A stretch of 64,000 bases of DNA from an uncultured Prevotellaceae bacterium (lineage in GTDB: Bacteria; Bacteroidota; Bacteroidia; Bacteroidales; Bacteroidaceae), in the NCBI GenBank assembly GCA_900315565.1, contig OMZS01000014.1, forward strand, positions 95,025 through 159,024, given 5' to 3'. The position numbers and the translations under genes are program-made. Below are positions 35,182 to 43,463 of the stretch, piece after piece; within the stretch, counting starts at the first letter, position 1; every line of letters begins with the position of its first letter. The notes under the pieces were generated by a model that worked only from the letters and a program-made list of their open reading frames with translations, searched no databases and was not told the DNA's origin.

Positions 35182-35548
35182 ATTAAAAAACGTCTAAATA
35201 GGCAGCCTCTCTAACCCTACTTTACTTGAACGGTGCAAAGTGCTTATACATGGCACTTTCGCACCATTGCAAATCACTTGAACTTTGTTGAATGTTTTTC
35301 CTCTGCACCATGCGTAAGTTTTTGTTTCACAACAACTTCTAAAAATGCAAATACCTTTTTCCGTTATTCACGCCATGCCATGCCTTAAAGCGCCATCATT
35401 AAGCAATTTACGCCGGTAGTGATAAAAATAAATAAAAGAATCGATTTGCCTAATTCGGAAAAGTTTGCGAAATTTGCATTCAAAATAACGCTACCTATGC
35501 AATCTGTACGCTAGGCTTCACGCAACATTTCGTATATATTAATTGTAC
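35182..35548. other. Intergenic region before dnaA
   Basis: A hairpin with 12 bp and one bulge (GGTGC-AAAGTGC about 35231-35242, GCACTTTCGCACC about 35252-35264) ends the mlaD side; it lacks a U-tract. The rest is AT-rich, with TTATTCACG near 35364, a one-mismatch DnaA-box candidate. I see no cluster of such boxes, so this is not good evidence for an origin. A promoter for dnaA must lie here, but I find no convincing TAnnTTTG. Confidence 0.5.
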
Positions 35549-36964
35549 ATGAAAGATAATCCTAATGCGCTTTGGGATTCGTGTCTTCAGCTGATTAAGA
35601 ACAACGTCTCAGAGCAGCAATTCAATACATGGTTCAAGCCCATCGCATTCGAGTCCTACAATGAGGACAAGAACACGGTGCTCGTGCGCATTCCAAGTCC
35701 GTACATCTACGAGTACTTGGAAGAGAACTATGTGGATTTGCTCAGCAAGGTGCTTTCGCGTACATTCGGCAAAGGCGTGTTCCTCAACTACCGGGTGCTC
35801 ACCGACAAGGAGCACAACCTCACACAGGACATTCAGGCCGAGCCCGTGGCCAACATCGGCACCGCCCGCAAGCGCGAGCGGGTCAACGAGTCGCCCTCTG
35901 TGCTCGATGCCGCCCAGCCCCAGCAGATTGACTCACAACTCAACCCTCATCTCACCTTCTCAAACTTCATCGAGGGCGATTCCAACAAGCTGCCCCGCTC
36001 CGTGGGCCTCTCCATTGCCGAGCATCCCAACAAAACCACCTTCAACCCCATGTTCATCTTCGGGCCGTCGGGCTGCGGAAAAACCCACCTGATGAACGCC
36101 ATCGGCACCCGCACTAAGGAACTCTATCCCCAGAAGCGCGTGCTCTATGTCAGCGCACGCCTGTTCCAGGTGCAGTACACCAGCGCCGTGGTTCACAACA
36201 CGCTCAACGACTTTATCAATTTCTATCAGACCATCGACATGCTCCTCGTCGATGACGTGCAGGAGTGGATGACCGCCGGCAAGACCCAGGACACCTTCTT
36301 CCACATTTTCAACCACCTCTTCCTCAACGGCAAGCGCATTATACTCGCCTGCGACCGTCCGCCCGTCGATTTGCAGGGCATGAACGAGCGCCTGCTCACC
36401 CGTTTCTCCTGCGGACTCATTGCCGAGCTCGAGAAACCCAACGTGCAGCTCTGCGTCGATATCCTGAACAGCAAAATCAAGCGCGACGGACTCCGCATCC
36501 CTGCCGACGTGGTGCAGTTTATTGCCGAGACCGCCAATGGCAGCGTGCGCGATTTGGAGGGCGTCATCAACTCGCTGATGGCCTACTCTGTGGTGTACAA
36601 CTGCAACATCGACATGCGGCTGGCCGAGCGCGTCATCAAGCGCGCCGTCAAGGTGGACGACCGTCCGCTCACCGTCGATGACATACTCGAAACAGTTTGC
36701 CATCATTTCAGTGTTTCCGCCACGGCTGTATCCAGCCGCAGCCGCAAACACGAGTATGTGGTGGCGCGCCAGGTGTCAATGTATCTGGCCCAGAAATACA
36801 CCAAGATGCCCGCCTCGCGCATAGGCAAGCTCGTGGGAGGCCGCGACCACAGCACCGTTATTCACAGCTGCTCGCAGGTGGAGCAGCGCATCAAGGTTGA
36901 CCGCCTTTTCTCCGACGAAATAGCCAGCATCGAAAACTCCTTCAAGCTGAAGAAAGCAGAGTAA
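35549..36964 (+). CDS. dnaA: Chromosomal replication initiator DnaA
   Basis: DnaA binds DnaA boxes and opens the replication origin. From ATG 35549 the protein has 471 residues; a TTG two codons earlier is less likely. Domain I (ALWDSCLQLIKNNVSEQQFNTWF) is followed by a linker. The AAA+ domain has Walker A GPSGCGKTH and Walker B LLVDDVQEW, and the C-terminal DNA-binding domain contains the signature GGRDHSTVIHSC. All key elements are intact. dnaA is not next to dnaN or parAB here, as is common in Bacteroidetes. Confidence 0.95.
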   Translation: MKDNPNALWDSCLQLIKNNVSEQQFNTWFKPIAFESYNEDKNTVLVRIPSPYIYEYLEENYVDLLSKVLSRTFGKGVFLNYRVLTDKEHNLTQDIQAEPVANIGTARKRERVNESPSVLDAAQPQQIDSQLNPHLTFSNFIEGDSNKLPRSVGLSIAEHPNKTTFNPMFIFGPSGCGKTHLMNAIGTRTKELYPQKRVLYVSARLFQVQYTSAVVHNTLNDFINFYQTIDMLLVDDVQEWMTAGKTQDTFFHIFNHLFLNGKRIILACDRPPVDLQGMNERLLTRFSCGLIAELEKPNVQLCVDILNSKIKRDGLRIPADVVQFIAETANGSVRDLEGVINSLMAYSVVYNCNIDMRLAERVIKRAVKVDDRPLTVDDILETVCHHFSVSATAVSSRSRKHEYVVARQVSMYLAQKYTKMPASRIGKLVGGRDHSTVIHSCSQVEQRIKVDRLFSDEIASIENSFKLKKAE

Positions 36965-37010
36965 CCTCCCGTCTGGCAGAAATCCAAGAATCTTTTATCT
37001 TCAAATCAAT

Positions 37011-37045
37011 AAAAAAACATTGGGAGACCTTGTGGCCTCCCAATG
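37011..37045 (-). terminator. Terminator between dnaA and the phosphatase gene
   Basis: A perfect 9-bp stem (37018-37026 with 37037-37045) is followed on the minus strand by seven T residues. It ends the phosphatase gene, and the stem may also serve dnaA. Confidence 0.8.
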
Positions 37046-37070
37046 GTGCGTGTGTGTTTAAGGTTGTGTG

Positions 37071-38339
37071 TCAGTTGCTTTTCACGCTGTTGCAGCGGGC
37101 GGTGTAGAACTGGCGGAAATCACTCCATTTGTAGTAGGGGAAGTTGTTGGTGGGCACGGGCAGACTGGCCTCGACGCCGTTGAGGAGGCATTTGACGAGG
37201 ACGTCGGCGGACGATTTCTTGCTGCGGTAGAACACGAGCTGAATGTTGGAGGCTTTGCCCGTCTGCCAGTTCTGGTAGCAGTTTTTCACCTCGTAGGGGT
37301 CTTCGGGGTCTTTGTCGGCTCCGTTGATGCCCATGAGCACGGTGAGGGGCCCGATGCAGGTGTCGTGGCCGAAGCGCAGGTCGGCAATGTGGTCGCTGGT
37401 GCCGTTGATGGCGGCTTCGGCTTTATGGAGGATGTCCTGAAGGATGGGTATCATCTCATACTGCGGACCGAACACCCACGAGTAGGAGCCCAGGTTGGAG
37501 CCTTCCCACCGGCTGACCATCTCGTCGTCGAAGACGATGCCTTCCATCATTCCCTCGTGGCCGATGCTGGGCAGCGAGGTGTAGAGGTTGATGAGGTTTT
37601 CGCCGATGCGCTGGGGATTGCCGGGCAGACCCTCGGTGGAGGTGAACACGCGGGGTATGATTTTCTGTCCGAGGGTGTGGTCGCTCTGAAAGGCGTCGCG
37701 GTTTTTCTCGTAGCGGGGCGTGGCTTTGGGGTACTGGTGCTTGACGGGGTTCTGCCGGTCGGTGGGCACCACGCCGTCGAGGGTGAAGCGCGACGACTGC
37801 TCGCGCACTTCTATCTTGGGGTTGCATTGCACCAGCTCCTGGCAGAAGGCCGACATGCTGAGCACGCAGCGGCCTGAGAGCGACGATATGGCGAGCACAT
37901 TGCCGCCCTTGCGGAACACATCGGTGAAGTTGTCGTACATGACGCGGGCGATGCGCTGGTGCTGCTGCCAGCCCAGGTCGCTCAGTTCGCTCACGCCGGT
38001 GACGAGCTCGTCCTTGGCGGCCATGAACTTGGTGTAGAAGGCCTCGCCCACGGCGGTGAGCTGGTGTTTCTGGTGGGCTACGGTGAGCAGCGTGTCGAGG
38101 TCGCGGTAGAGGAAGCCGTTCCAGTAGTAGCGTGAGCCGTGGCGCGAATAGTGGCTGATGTAGAAGGGTTTGTAGCCGCTGGGAGCCTTGGTGAGGCGCT
38201 TGGTGGTGAACGTGTAGGGATAGTCGTTGCCATAGGCTTTTCGGGGGTCGGCCTTGACTTGCTCAAGGGGCGAGCTGGTTTGTGCCCAGGTCATGGTGGC
38301 AGCGAGCACAAGGAGTAATGTAGTCAGGATTTTTTTCAT
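37071..38339 (-). CDS. Secreted histidine acid phosphatase (phytase/MINPP-like)
   Basis: Histidine acid phosphatases of this type release phosphate from inositol phosphates or other organic phosphates in the periplasm. The 422-residue protein has a signal peptide (ILTTLLLVLAATMTWAQ). The catalytic RHGSR lies in ISHYSRHGSRYYW near residue 65, and the proton-donor HDT lies in LRFGHDTCIGPL near 320-330. That places it with Bacteroidetes MINPP homologues rather than cytoplasmic phosphoglycerate mutases. It is monocistronic, with its own promoter motif and terminator. The substrate is inferred. Confidence 0.85.
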   Translation of the reverse strand: MKKILTTLLLVLAATMTWAQTSSPLEQVKADPRKAYGNDYPYTFTTKRLTKAPSGYKPFYISHYSRHGSRYYWNGFLYRDLDTLLTVAHQKHQLTAVGEAFYTKFMAAKDELVTGVSELSDLGWQQHQRIARVMYDNFTDVFRKGGNVLAISSLSGRCVLSMSAFCQELVQCNPKIEVREQSSRFTLDGVVPTDRQNPVKHQYPKATPRYEKNRDAFQSDHTLGQKIIPRVFTSTEGLPGNPQRIGENLINLYTSLPSIGHEGMMEGIVFDDEMVSRWEGSNLGSYSWVFGPQYEMIPILQDILHKAEAAINGTSDHIADLRFGHDTCIGPLTVLMGINGADKDPEDPYEVKNCYQNWQTGKASNIQLVFYRSKKSSADVLVKCLLNGVEASLPVPTNNFPYYKWSDFRQFYTARCNSVKSN

Positions 38340-38661
38340 GGGTAAAAATTATAGTTTTTGTTCATGTGCAAAGATAGTGCTTTTATTTGAATAATGTGCT
38401 TTCTGTGGACAGAAAATCACTTCTGCCGGAGAAAAAATGCCTCGGGTGCGCGGTTTTCTGCCCGAGGGAGCGAAAAATACAAAATAAGGTTAAGAGTGGG
38501 TGAAAAGTGGGAGAAAAACGCTAGGCGAACAGATTGTTTTTATTACCTTTGCATCATTCAATTCAATTTTCGAATGTTAGGAGTTAGGAGTTCAAGAAGT
38601 TCAAGACAATAGCTAATTCATTCTTCTTTCTTCTCCAGCCACACAAAGTTAATAATGGAAT
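38340..38661. other. Divergent promoter region between the phosphatase and exbB genes
   Basis: It holds a minus-strand TATCTTTG (plus-strand 38369-38376) for the phosphatase and a plus-strand TACCTTTG at 38544-38551 for exbB; neither has a convincing -33 box. CTCGGG near 38433 and CCCGAG near 38460 could form a stem. A GTTAGGAGTTAGGAGTTCAAG repeat lies at 38577-38600, followed by CAAGACAATAGC, the same string that ends the repeat arm before folB. Confidence 0.6.
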
Positions 38662-39510
38662 ATGAAAAATCTGATTGTAAAGATTGTTATAGCCTGTCTG
38701 CTGACGCTCTTTTCGGCGCAGCTCACCTGGGCCCAGAAGCCAGAGGCCGACTCGGTGAAGACCGACTCGGTGGCGATGGTGGCCGACTCGACGAGTCTGG
38801 CTGAGCTGGCTGCCGCATCAACGGACAGCATCGACCTGGCCGAGCTGTCGCCTGCCGAGACGGGCGGTTTTCATCATGCCCTGAAGCGGAAGTTCATTGA
38901 GGGCAACGCGGGCTTTATGTCGCTCGTGGCCCTGGCCTTGGTGCTGGGACTGGCTTTCTGCATTGAGCGAATTATTTATCTGAGCCTGTCGGAAATCAAC
39001 GCCAAGAAGTTTATGGGCGACGTTGAGCAGAAGCTGATGGACGGCGACACGGAGGGTGCCAAAGCCCTCTGCCGCGACACGCGTGGACCGGTGGCCTCGG
39101 TGTGTTATCAGGGCATACTTCATGCCGACGAGAGCCTGGAAGACATTGAGCGCTCTGTGAGTAGCTACGGCAGCGTGCAGACCGCCAACCTGGAGAAGGG
39201 CTGCTCGTGGATCACGTTGTTTATTGCCCTGGCGCCCTCGCTGGGATTTCTGGGCACCGTGATAGGAATGGTGATGGCCTTCGACCGTATTCAGGACGCT
39301 GGCGACATTAGCCCCACCATTGTGGCTGCGGGCATGAAGGTGGCGCTGATTACCACCATCTTTGGTATCATCGTGGCCGTTATCCTGCAGATTTTCTACA
39401 ACTACATTCTCTCGAAAATAGAGCACCTGGTGTCGCAGATGGAAGAGTCGGCCATCACCCTCATGGACATTCTGGCCAAGAGGAAAGGCGCAGCCGGCAA
39501 ACAGGCGTGA
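38662..39510 (+). CDS. exbB: ExbB/TolQ-type proton channel subunit with N-terminal extension
   Basis: ExbB forms the pentameric proton channel that energises TonB. The 282-residue protein starts with a signal-like segment (IVIACLLTLFSAQLTWAQ) and a periplasmic S/D/A-rich stretch of about 65 residues. Then come the three MotA/TolQ/ExbB membrane helices: FMSLVALALVLGLAFCIERIIYL, LFIALAPSLGFLGTVIGMVMAF and LITTIFGIIVAVILQIFYNYI. The conserved APSLGFLGTVIGM motif is intact. The N-terminal extension is common in Bacteroidetes ExbB. It heads a four-gene operon with an unknown membrane protein and two ExbD genes. Confidence 0.9.
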   Translation: MKNLIVKIVIACLLTLFSAQLTWAQKPEADSVKTDSVAMVADSTSLAELAAASTDSIDLAELSPAETGGFHHALKRKFIEGNAGFMSLVALALVLGLAFCIERIIYLSLSEINAKKFMGDVEQKLMDGDTEGAKALCRDTRGPVASVCYQGILHADESLEDIERSVSSYGSVQTANLEKGCSWITLFIALAPSLGFLGTVIGMVMAFDRIQDAGDISPTIVAAGMKVALITTIFGIIVAVILQIFYNYILSKIEHLVSQMEESAITLMDILAKRKGAAGKQA

Positions 39511-39560
39511 GGCGAGAAAAAACGCGCCTGTGTGACGAATTGAAAATGTAAGTTAGAAAC

Positions 39561-40079
39561 ATGAAGTCGATGTTCAATCTTAAAGAAATAGCCCATTGGC
39601 CCGCTGCCAAGCTGTCGGCGGCATTGCTCTACACCCTGCTGGCATTGACGGCGGTGGTGTTCTGCGCTTTCTTCCTCATAGGCTTCAACCACCCCTCAGA
39701 CGAAGACCCCAACTTCCTGGAGCCCCGGCTCACAGCGGTGGTGCTGGTCTTTGTGGGCGTGGTGCTGCTGGTCACCCTCGTGCTGGCCGTTGTCTCGGTG
39801 GTGCGGTCGCTACGGGTGCGCGACAAGGAGCGCAATGTGGTCAACGGCATCCCCGTGGCGCGGATAGGCCTGGCCACCAGCCTGCTCTTCGTCGCGTGCA
39901 TGGTGCTCACCTTTGTGCTGGGCTCCTCTAAGCCGATGCACATCAATGGTGTGCGCTATGCCGACAGTCTGTGGCTCAAAGCCGCCGACATGTTCATCTT
40001 TACTGCCATCATCCTTCTCCTGGTAGCCATTATTGCTGTGATATGTTCGAACGTAAGAAACGCCAAGTCCCGTCGCTGA
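39561..40079 (+). CDS. Four-helix membrane protein of the exbB-exbD operon
   Basis: I do not recognise a named family. The 172-residue product has four predicted membrane helices: LSAALLYTLLALTAVVFCAFFLIG, LTAVVLVFVGVVLLVTLVLAVVSVV, IGLATSLLFVACMVLTFVLG and MFIFTAIILLLVAIIAVIC. Charged loops lie between them, including NHPSDEDPNF after helix 1 and SKPMHINGVRYADSLW before helix 4. Its end overlaps the next gene by 37 bases. Its position between ExbB and ExbD suggests an accessory subunit of this motor; that is inference. Confidence 0.75.
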   Translation: MKSMFNLKEIAHWPAAKLSAALLYTLLALTAVVFCAFFLIGFNHPSDEDPNFLEPRLTAVVLVFVGVVLLVTLVLAVVSVVRSLRVRDKERNVVNGIPVARIGLATSLLFVACMVLTFVLGSSKPMHINGVRYADSLWLKAADMFIFTAIILLLVAIIAVICSNVRNAKSRR

Positions 40080-40579
40080 ACACCACCTCGACAGCCGACA
40101 TCTCGTTCATGCTGCTAATTCTGTTCCTCGTCACTTCGTCGATGGACATCGACAAGGGACTCACCCGCCAGCTGCCTCCGCTTACCCCCGAAGAGCAGCG
40201 CGTGGAGCAGACCGACGTGGACGAGCGCAACGTGCTGCGCCTACAAATCACTGCAGACGGACAGCTCATCTGCAACGACGAGCCTCTGCCTGTCTCTCAG
40301 CTGAGGGGCAGGGTAGAGGAGTTTGTTGGCGTTACTTCCGACCGCCTGCAGCACATCATACAGCTTGAAACCGACCGCGCAGCCAGCTACGAGGCTTACT
40401 TCGACGTGCAAAACGAGATTGTGGCCGCCTACAATGCCCTGCGCAACCAGAGGGCACGCCAGCGCTACGGACATTCGCTGGATGAGTGTACGCCCGAGCA
40501 GAAAACACAGCTCCGCGACTACTACCCCCAGCGCATAGCCGAAGTGAACAATGCCAACGAGGAAGGAGGCCGCCCATGA
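40043..40579 (+). CDS. exbD: ExbD/TolR-type protein, first copy
   Basis: ExbD is the peptidoglycan-side stator partner of ExbB and carries the proton-accepting aspartate. I start it at 40043 (MFERKKRQVPSLNTTSTADISFMLLILFLVTSSMD), where the ExbD pattern begins; upstream in-frame residues lie inside the previous gene's reading frame. The membrane helix is about residues 15-35, with Asp19 in TADISFMLLILFLV. A periplasmic domain follows, with a helical insert near the C-terminus (QRARQRYGHSLDECTPEQ). It is 178 residues long and overlaps the second copy by four bases. Confidence 0.85.
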   Translation: MFERKKRQVPSLNTTSTADISFMLLILFLVTSSMDIDKGLTRQLPPLTPEEQRVEQTDVDERNVLRLQITADGQLICNDEPLPVSQLRGRVEEFVGVTSDRLQHIIQLETDRAASYEAYFDVQNEIVAAYNALRNQRARQRYGHSLDECTPEQKTQLRDYYPQRIAEVNNANEEGGRP

Positions 40580-41034
40580 GCATGAACCGACGACGCCGCA
40601 GGCGCTCCGTGCCGACATTGAACACGGCCTCGCTGCCCGACCTCATCTTCACCGTGCTGTTTTTCTTCATGATTGTCACCCACATGCGCAAGGTGACTCC
40701 ACGGGTGCAGTATCAGGTGCCCGCAGGTACCGAGCTGCAGCGGCTCACCAAGAAGTCGGCCGTGAGCTACATCTTCATTGGTCGGCCTCCAGGGCAAAAT
40801 GAAAGCCGCATACAGCTCAACGACAAGTTTGCATCGGCCAGCCAGGTGGCCGACTATGTCACCTCTGAGCGCAGCCGCATGAGCGATACCGACCGCGAGG
40901 CCATGACCGTATCGCTGAAAGCCGACCGCAACACTCCCATGGGCATGCTCACCGACGTGAAACAAGCCCTCAGACGTGCCAATGCGCTTACTATCAACTA
41001 TTCGGCAACCAACAAAAACGGCAAAAAAGAATAA
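40576..41034 (+). CDS. exbD: ExbD/TolR-type protein, second copy
   Basis: This is a second ExbD paralogue of 152 residues starting at 40576, as ATGA overlapping the previous stop. The basic N-terminus RRRRRRS is followed by LNTASLPDLIFTVLFFFMIVTHM, with the conserved Asp in PDLIFTVLFFFM. The periplasmic domain ends with DVKQALRRANALTINYSAT, typical of ExbD. Two ExbD genes after one ExbB is a frequent arrangement in Bacteroidetes and suggests a heterodimeric stator. Confidence 0.87.
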   Translation: MSMNRRRRRRSVPTLNTASLPDLIFTVLFFFMIVTHMRKVTPRVQYQVPAGTELQRLTKKSAVSYIFIGRPPGQNESRIQLNDKFASASQVADYVTSERSRMSDTDREAMTVSLKADRNTPMGMLTDVKQALRRANALTINYSATNKNGKKE

Positions 41035-41093
41035 ATCGGCACAAAAAACGTAAATTCTCTTCCTTTTTGTTCGTTTTTCTCGACTTTTTCTTT

Positions 41094-41101
41094 TAACTTT
41101 G
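41094..41101 (+). promoter_or_regulatory. Putative -7 box for the Lrp/AsnC gene
   Basis: TAACTTTG matches TAnnTTTG, 27 bases before the start. A TTTG at 41066-41069 is 24 bases upstream, rather far for a -33 box. Confidence 0.5.
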
Positions 41102-41128
41102 CAAAAATAATTATCATTTCTATTAGGT

Positions 41129-41632
41129 ATGGCACATCATCAATTAGACGCATTAGACAAAAAGATTCTGCAACTCGTCGCGCAAGACGCTAGAATTCCT
41201 TTCCTCGAAGTGGCTCGTTCGTGCAAAGTTAGCGGAGCGGCTATCCACCAGCGCATTCAGAAACTTACTAACCTGGGTGTGCTCAAAGGCTCACACTTCA
41301 CCATCGAACCCGAGAAAATAGGCTACGAAACCTGCGCCTACATCGGACTCTATCTGAAAGACCCGGGCGATTTCGACCAGGTGGTTGAGGCTCTCAAGAA
41401 AATTCCCGAGGTGGTGGAATGCCACTACACCACGGGCGGTTTTGATATGTTTATCAAAATCTATGCGCTCAACAACCACCACCTGCTCAACATCATCCAC
41501 GACAAGTTGCAGCCCCTGGGCCTGCAGCGCACCGAGACGGTCATCTCCTTCCACTCGGCTTTCGAGCGCCAGCTGCCCATCATGGATATTCCCGCTACCG
41601 AGGTGATGGACGACGACGACCTCAAGGCTTAG
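41129..41632 (+). CDS. Lrp/AsnC-family transcriptional regulator
   Basis: These regulators sense small ligands, often amino acids. The 167-residue protein has an N-terminal winged helix (LDKKILQLVAQDARIPFLEVARSCKVSGAAIHQRIQKLTNLGVL, about 8-50) and a C-terminal RAM/effector domain (about 70-150, with YIGLYLKDPGDFDQVVEALKKIPEVVECHYTTGGFDMFIKIY). It is encoded alone; its target is unknown. Its last codons and stop lie in a 29-bp tandem duplication. Confidence 0.92.
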   Translation: MAHHQLDALDKKILQLVAQDARIPFLEVARSCKVSGAAIHQRIQKLTNLGVLKGSHFTIEPEKIGYETCAYIGLYLKDPGDFDQVVEALKKIPEVVECHYTTGGFDMFIKIYALNNHHLLNIIHDKLQPLGLQRTETVISFHSAFERQLPIMDIPATEVMDDDDLKA

Positions 41633-41666
41633 TCTCGGACGACGACAACTTCAAGGCTTAGACTTT
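41609..41666. repeat. 29-bp tandem duplication across the Lrp/AsnC stop codon
   Basis: GACGACGACCTCAAGGCTTAG (ending 41632) recurs as GACGACAACTTCAAGGCTTAG (ending 41661) with a 29-base offset. The second copy is outside the reading frame and does not alter the protein. Confidence 0.85.
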
Positions 41667-41724
41667 TTTGTTAATGCATCGCTTCTTCTGGCGGTGGTAG
41701 TGGTTATCATCCGCACAGAGTAAG

Positions 41725-41777
41725 AGTCTCTGATTTTACGCACCGTTATGGCAACGCGTAAATTCAGAGACTTTTTT
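41725..41777 (+). terminator. Terminator of the Lrp/AsnC gene
   Basis: A long stem pairs 41725-41741 with 41756-41772 (one mismatch) and is followed by six T residues. Confidence 0.88.
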
Positions 41778-41792
41778 GTGTGCCCATATCAA

Positions 41793-41819
41793 GAAAAAAG
41801 GCAGGCTCGCAAGCCTGCC
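41793..41819 (-). terminator. Terminator of the MFS transporter gene
   Basis: A perfect 8-bp stem (41800-41807 with 41812-41819) with a four-base loop is followed on the minus strand by a run of T residues. Confidence 0.85.
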
Positions 41820-41876
41820 CTTATGGAATTCTAAATCTTTTCGTCGAAGCTAAATCTTTTCGTCCATGCGAAACCA

Positions 41877-43346
41877 TTATTCTACTACCACGGGCTTGTA
41901 CTTGGGCACAAGCGTCTTCATGATAATCCAGCCAATGAGGTAGGCAACAGCACAGAAGCAGAACACAATCATATAGGCTGCAGGCTTGCCCTCGTAGCCC
42001 AGGAAAGTGAAAGCTGCGCCCTGGCTCTCGGCATAAGTGAAGAGGTTACCCGAAATCTTGTTGATGAGCATCGAACCGATACCACCGGCCATGGCTCCAA
42101 TGCCTGTAATGGTGGCAATGGTAGATTTGGGGAACATGTCGCCCACGGTAGAGAAGATGTTGGCACTCCAAGCCTGATGGCCGGCACCAGCCAGACCGAT
42201 GATGATGGCAGGCCACCACGCAGGGTCGATGGGGCTGTTCTGCCACATGGCCAGCGGCTGGGCAAACAAGGCGAACAGGGGGAAGAAGGCGAAGATGAGC
42301 ATGGCAAGCATACGGCCTGCATAGGGATTCATGCCGCGCTTCTCAACGAACAGCTTGGGCAGGTAGCCGCCAAAGATGCTCACTACGGTAACAATGAGAT
42401 AAAGCACAAAAATGAGCAGCTGACCCATGCCTGAGCTCGACTTGTAGCCAAACTGGTCGGAGAAATAAGCGGGAGCCCAGAACAGATAGAACCACCACAC
42501 ACCGTCGGTCATGAACTTACCAACGATAAACGACCACGTCTGCTTGAACGTGAAACACTTGGCAAAGCCAATAGCGGGGCCCTCGTCGTTGGCGTCCTTC
42601 GGGTCTTCGTCGGTTTTGGCATCCTGGTTGATGTAGGTAAGCTCAGCGGCGTTGACGTGCTTGCTCTTGTTGGGCTTGTCGTAGATGAACACCCACAGGG
42701 CCATCCACAAGAAGCCTAGTCCACCAATGATGATAAAGGCCATCTCCCAGCCAAAGGCTTCGGCCAGAGGAGGAATGCTGATGGGGGCGGCCAGGGCACC
42801 TACCGATGCGCCGGCATTGAAGATAGAGGTGGCAAAGGCGCGGTCTTTCTTCGGGAAATACTCAGCCGTTACCTTAATGGCGGCGGGGAAGTTGCCACTC
42901 TCACCGAGGGCCAGGATGGCACGGCAGAAGAGGAACAGATAAACGCTGACGGTGGCAATGCTCAGGGCGGTCATCGAGCCGGCTTCAACGGCACGCAGGG
43001 CAGCAATGCTGTCGATGCCCTCGTATTTCATGGTCACCCATCCGCAGGCTGCGTGCATACATGCACCGAGCGACCACACGAAGATAGCCCAGAGATAGCC
43101 TTTCTTGGTGCCCATCCAGTCGATGAATTTTCCGGCGAAGAGGCAGAAAACGGCATAGAGAATAGAAAACACAGAGGTGATGGTTCCGTAGTCGGCGTCG
43201 GTCCAGTGGAACTCAGGGGCAATGAAGTCTTTCCACGTGAGCGACAGCACTTGGCGGTCCATGTAGTTCACCGTTGTTGCGAAAAACAACATCGAGCAGA
43301 TAATCCAACGGTAGTTGGTCATTTTTGAAGTTTGTACAGCACTCAT
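41877..43346 (-). CDS. MFS transporter of the hexuronate (ExuT-like) group
   Basis: This inner-membrane symporter belongs to the anion:cation symporter group of the major facilitator superfamily, which includes the galacturonate/glucuronate carrier ExuT. The 489 residues contain 12 hydrophobic segments. They include NYMDRQVLSLTWKDF at the end of helix 1, the signature GKFIDWMGTKKGYL between helices 2 and 3, and ALGESGNFPAAIKVTAEYFPKKDRA, which is very characteristic of ExuT/GudP carriers. The substrate is probably a hexuronate, but related members carry other sugar acids. The gene stands alone with its own promoter motif (TATCTTTG, minus strand) and terminator. Confidence 0.85.
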   Translation of the reverse strand: MSAVQTSKMTNYRWIICSMLFFATTVNYMDRQVLSLTWKDFIAPEFHWTDADYGTITSVFSILYAVFCLFAGKFIDWMGTKKGYLWAIFVWSLGACMHAACGWVTMKYEGIDSIAALRAVEAGSMTALSIATVSVYLFLFCRAILALGESGNFPAAIKVTAEYFPKKDRAFATSIFNAGASVGALAAPISIPPLAEAFGWEMAFIIIGGLGFLWMALWVFIYDKPNKSKHVNAAELTYINQDAKTDEDPKDANDEGPAIGFAKCFTFKQTWSFIVGKFMTDGVWWFYLFWAPAYFSDQFGYKSSSGMGQLLIFVLYLIVTVVSIFGGYLPKLFVEKRGMNPYAGRMLAMLIFAFFPLFALFAQPLAMWQNSPIDPAWWPAIIIGLAGAGHQAWSANIFSTVGDMFPKSTIATITGIGAMAGGIGSMLINKISGNLFTYAESQGAAFTFLGYEGKPAAYMIVFCFCAVAYLIGWIIMKTLVPKYKPVVVE

Positions 43347-43387
43347 TTGTATTGTTAGATTTTTTTGATGATTTAGATTAGTGACTG

Positions 43388-43395
43388 CAAAGATA
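43388..43395 (-). promoter_or_regulatory. Putative -7 box for the MFS gene
   Basis: Minus-strand TATCTTTG, 42 bases before the start codon, matches TAnnTTTG. No clear -33 box. Confidence 0.5.
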
Positions 43396-43463
43396 CTAAA
43401 AAGATTATAGACGTGAGTTGAATGGGCATGTTTTTTTTACGAAATCGTTATCATTGGTTCGCG

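Noticed and set aside
35182-35548. Replication origin next to dnaA
   Set aside because: Only one imperfect DnaA-box candidate is visible and no clustered boxes or AT-rich repeats; origin location would need GC-skew over the whole chromosome.
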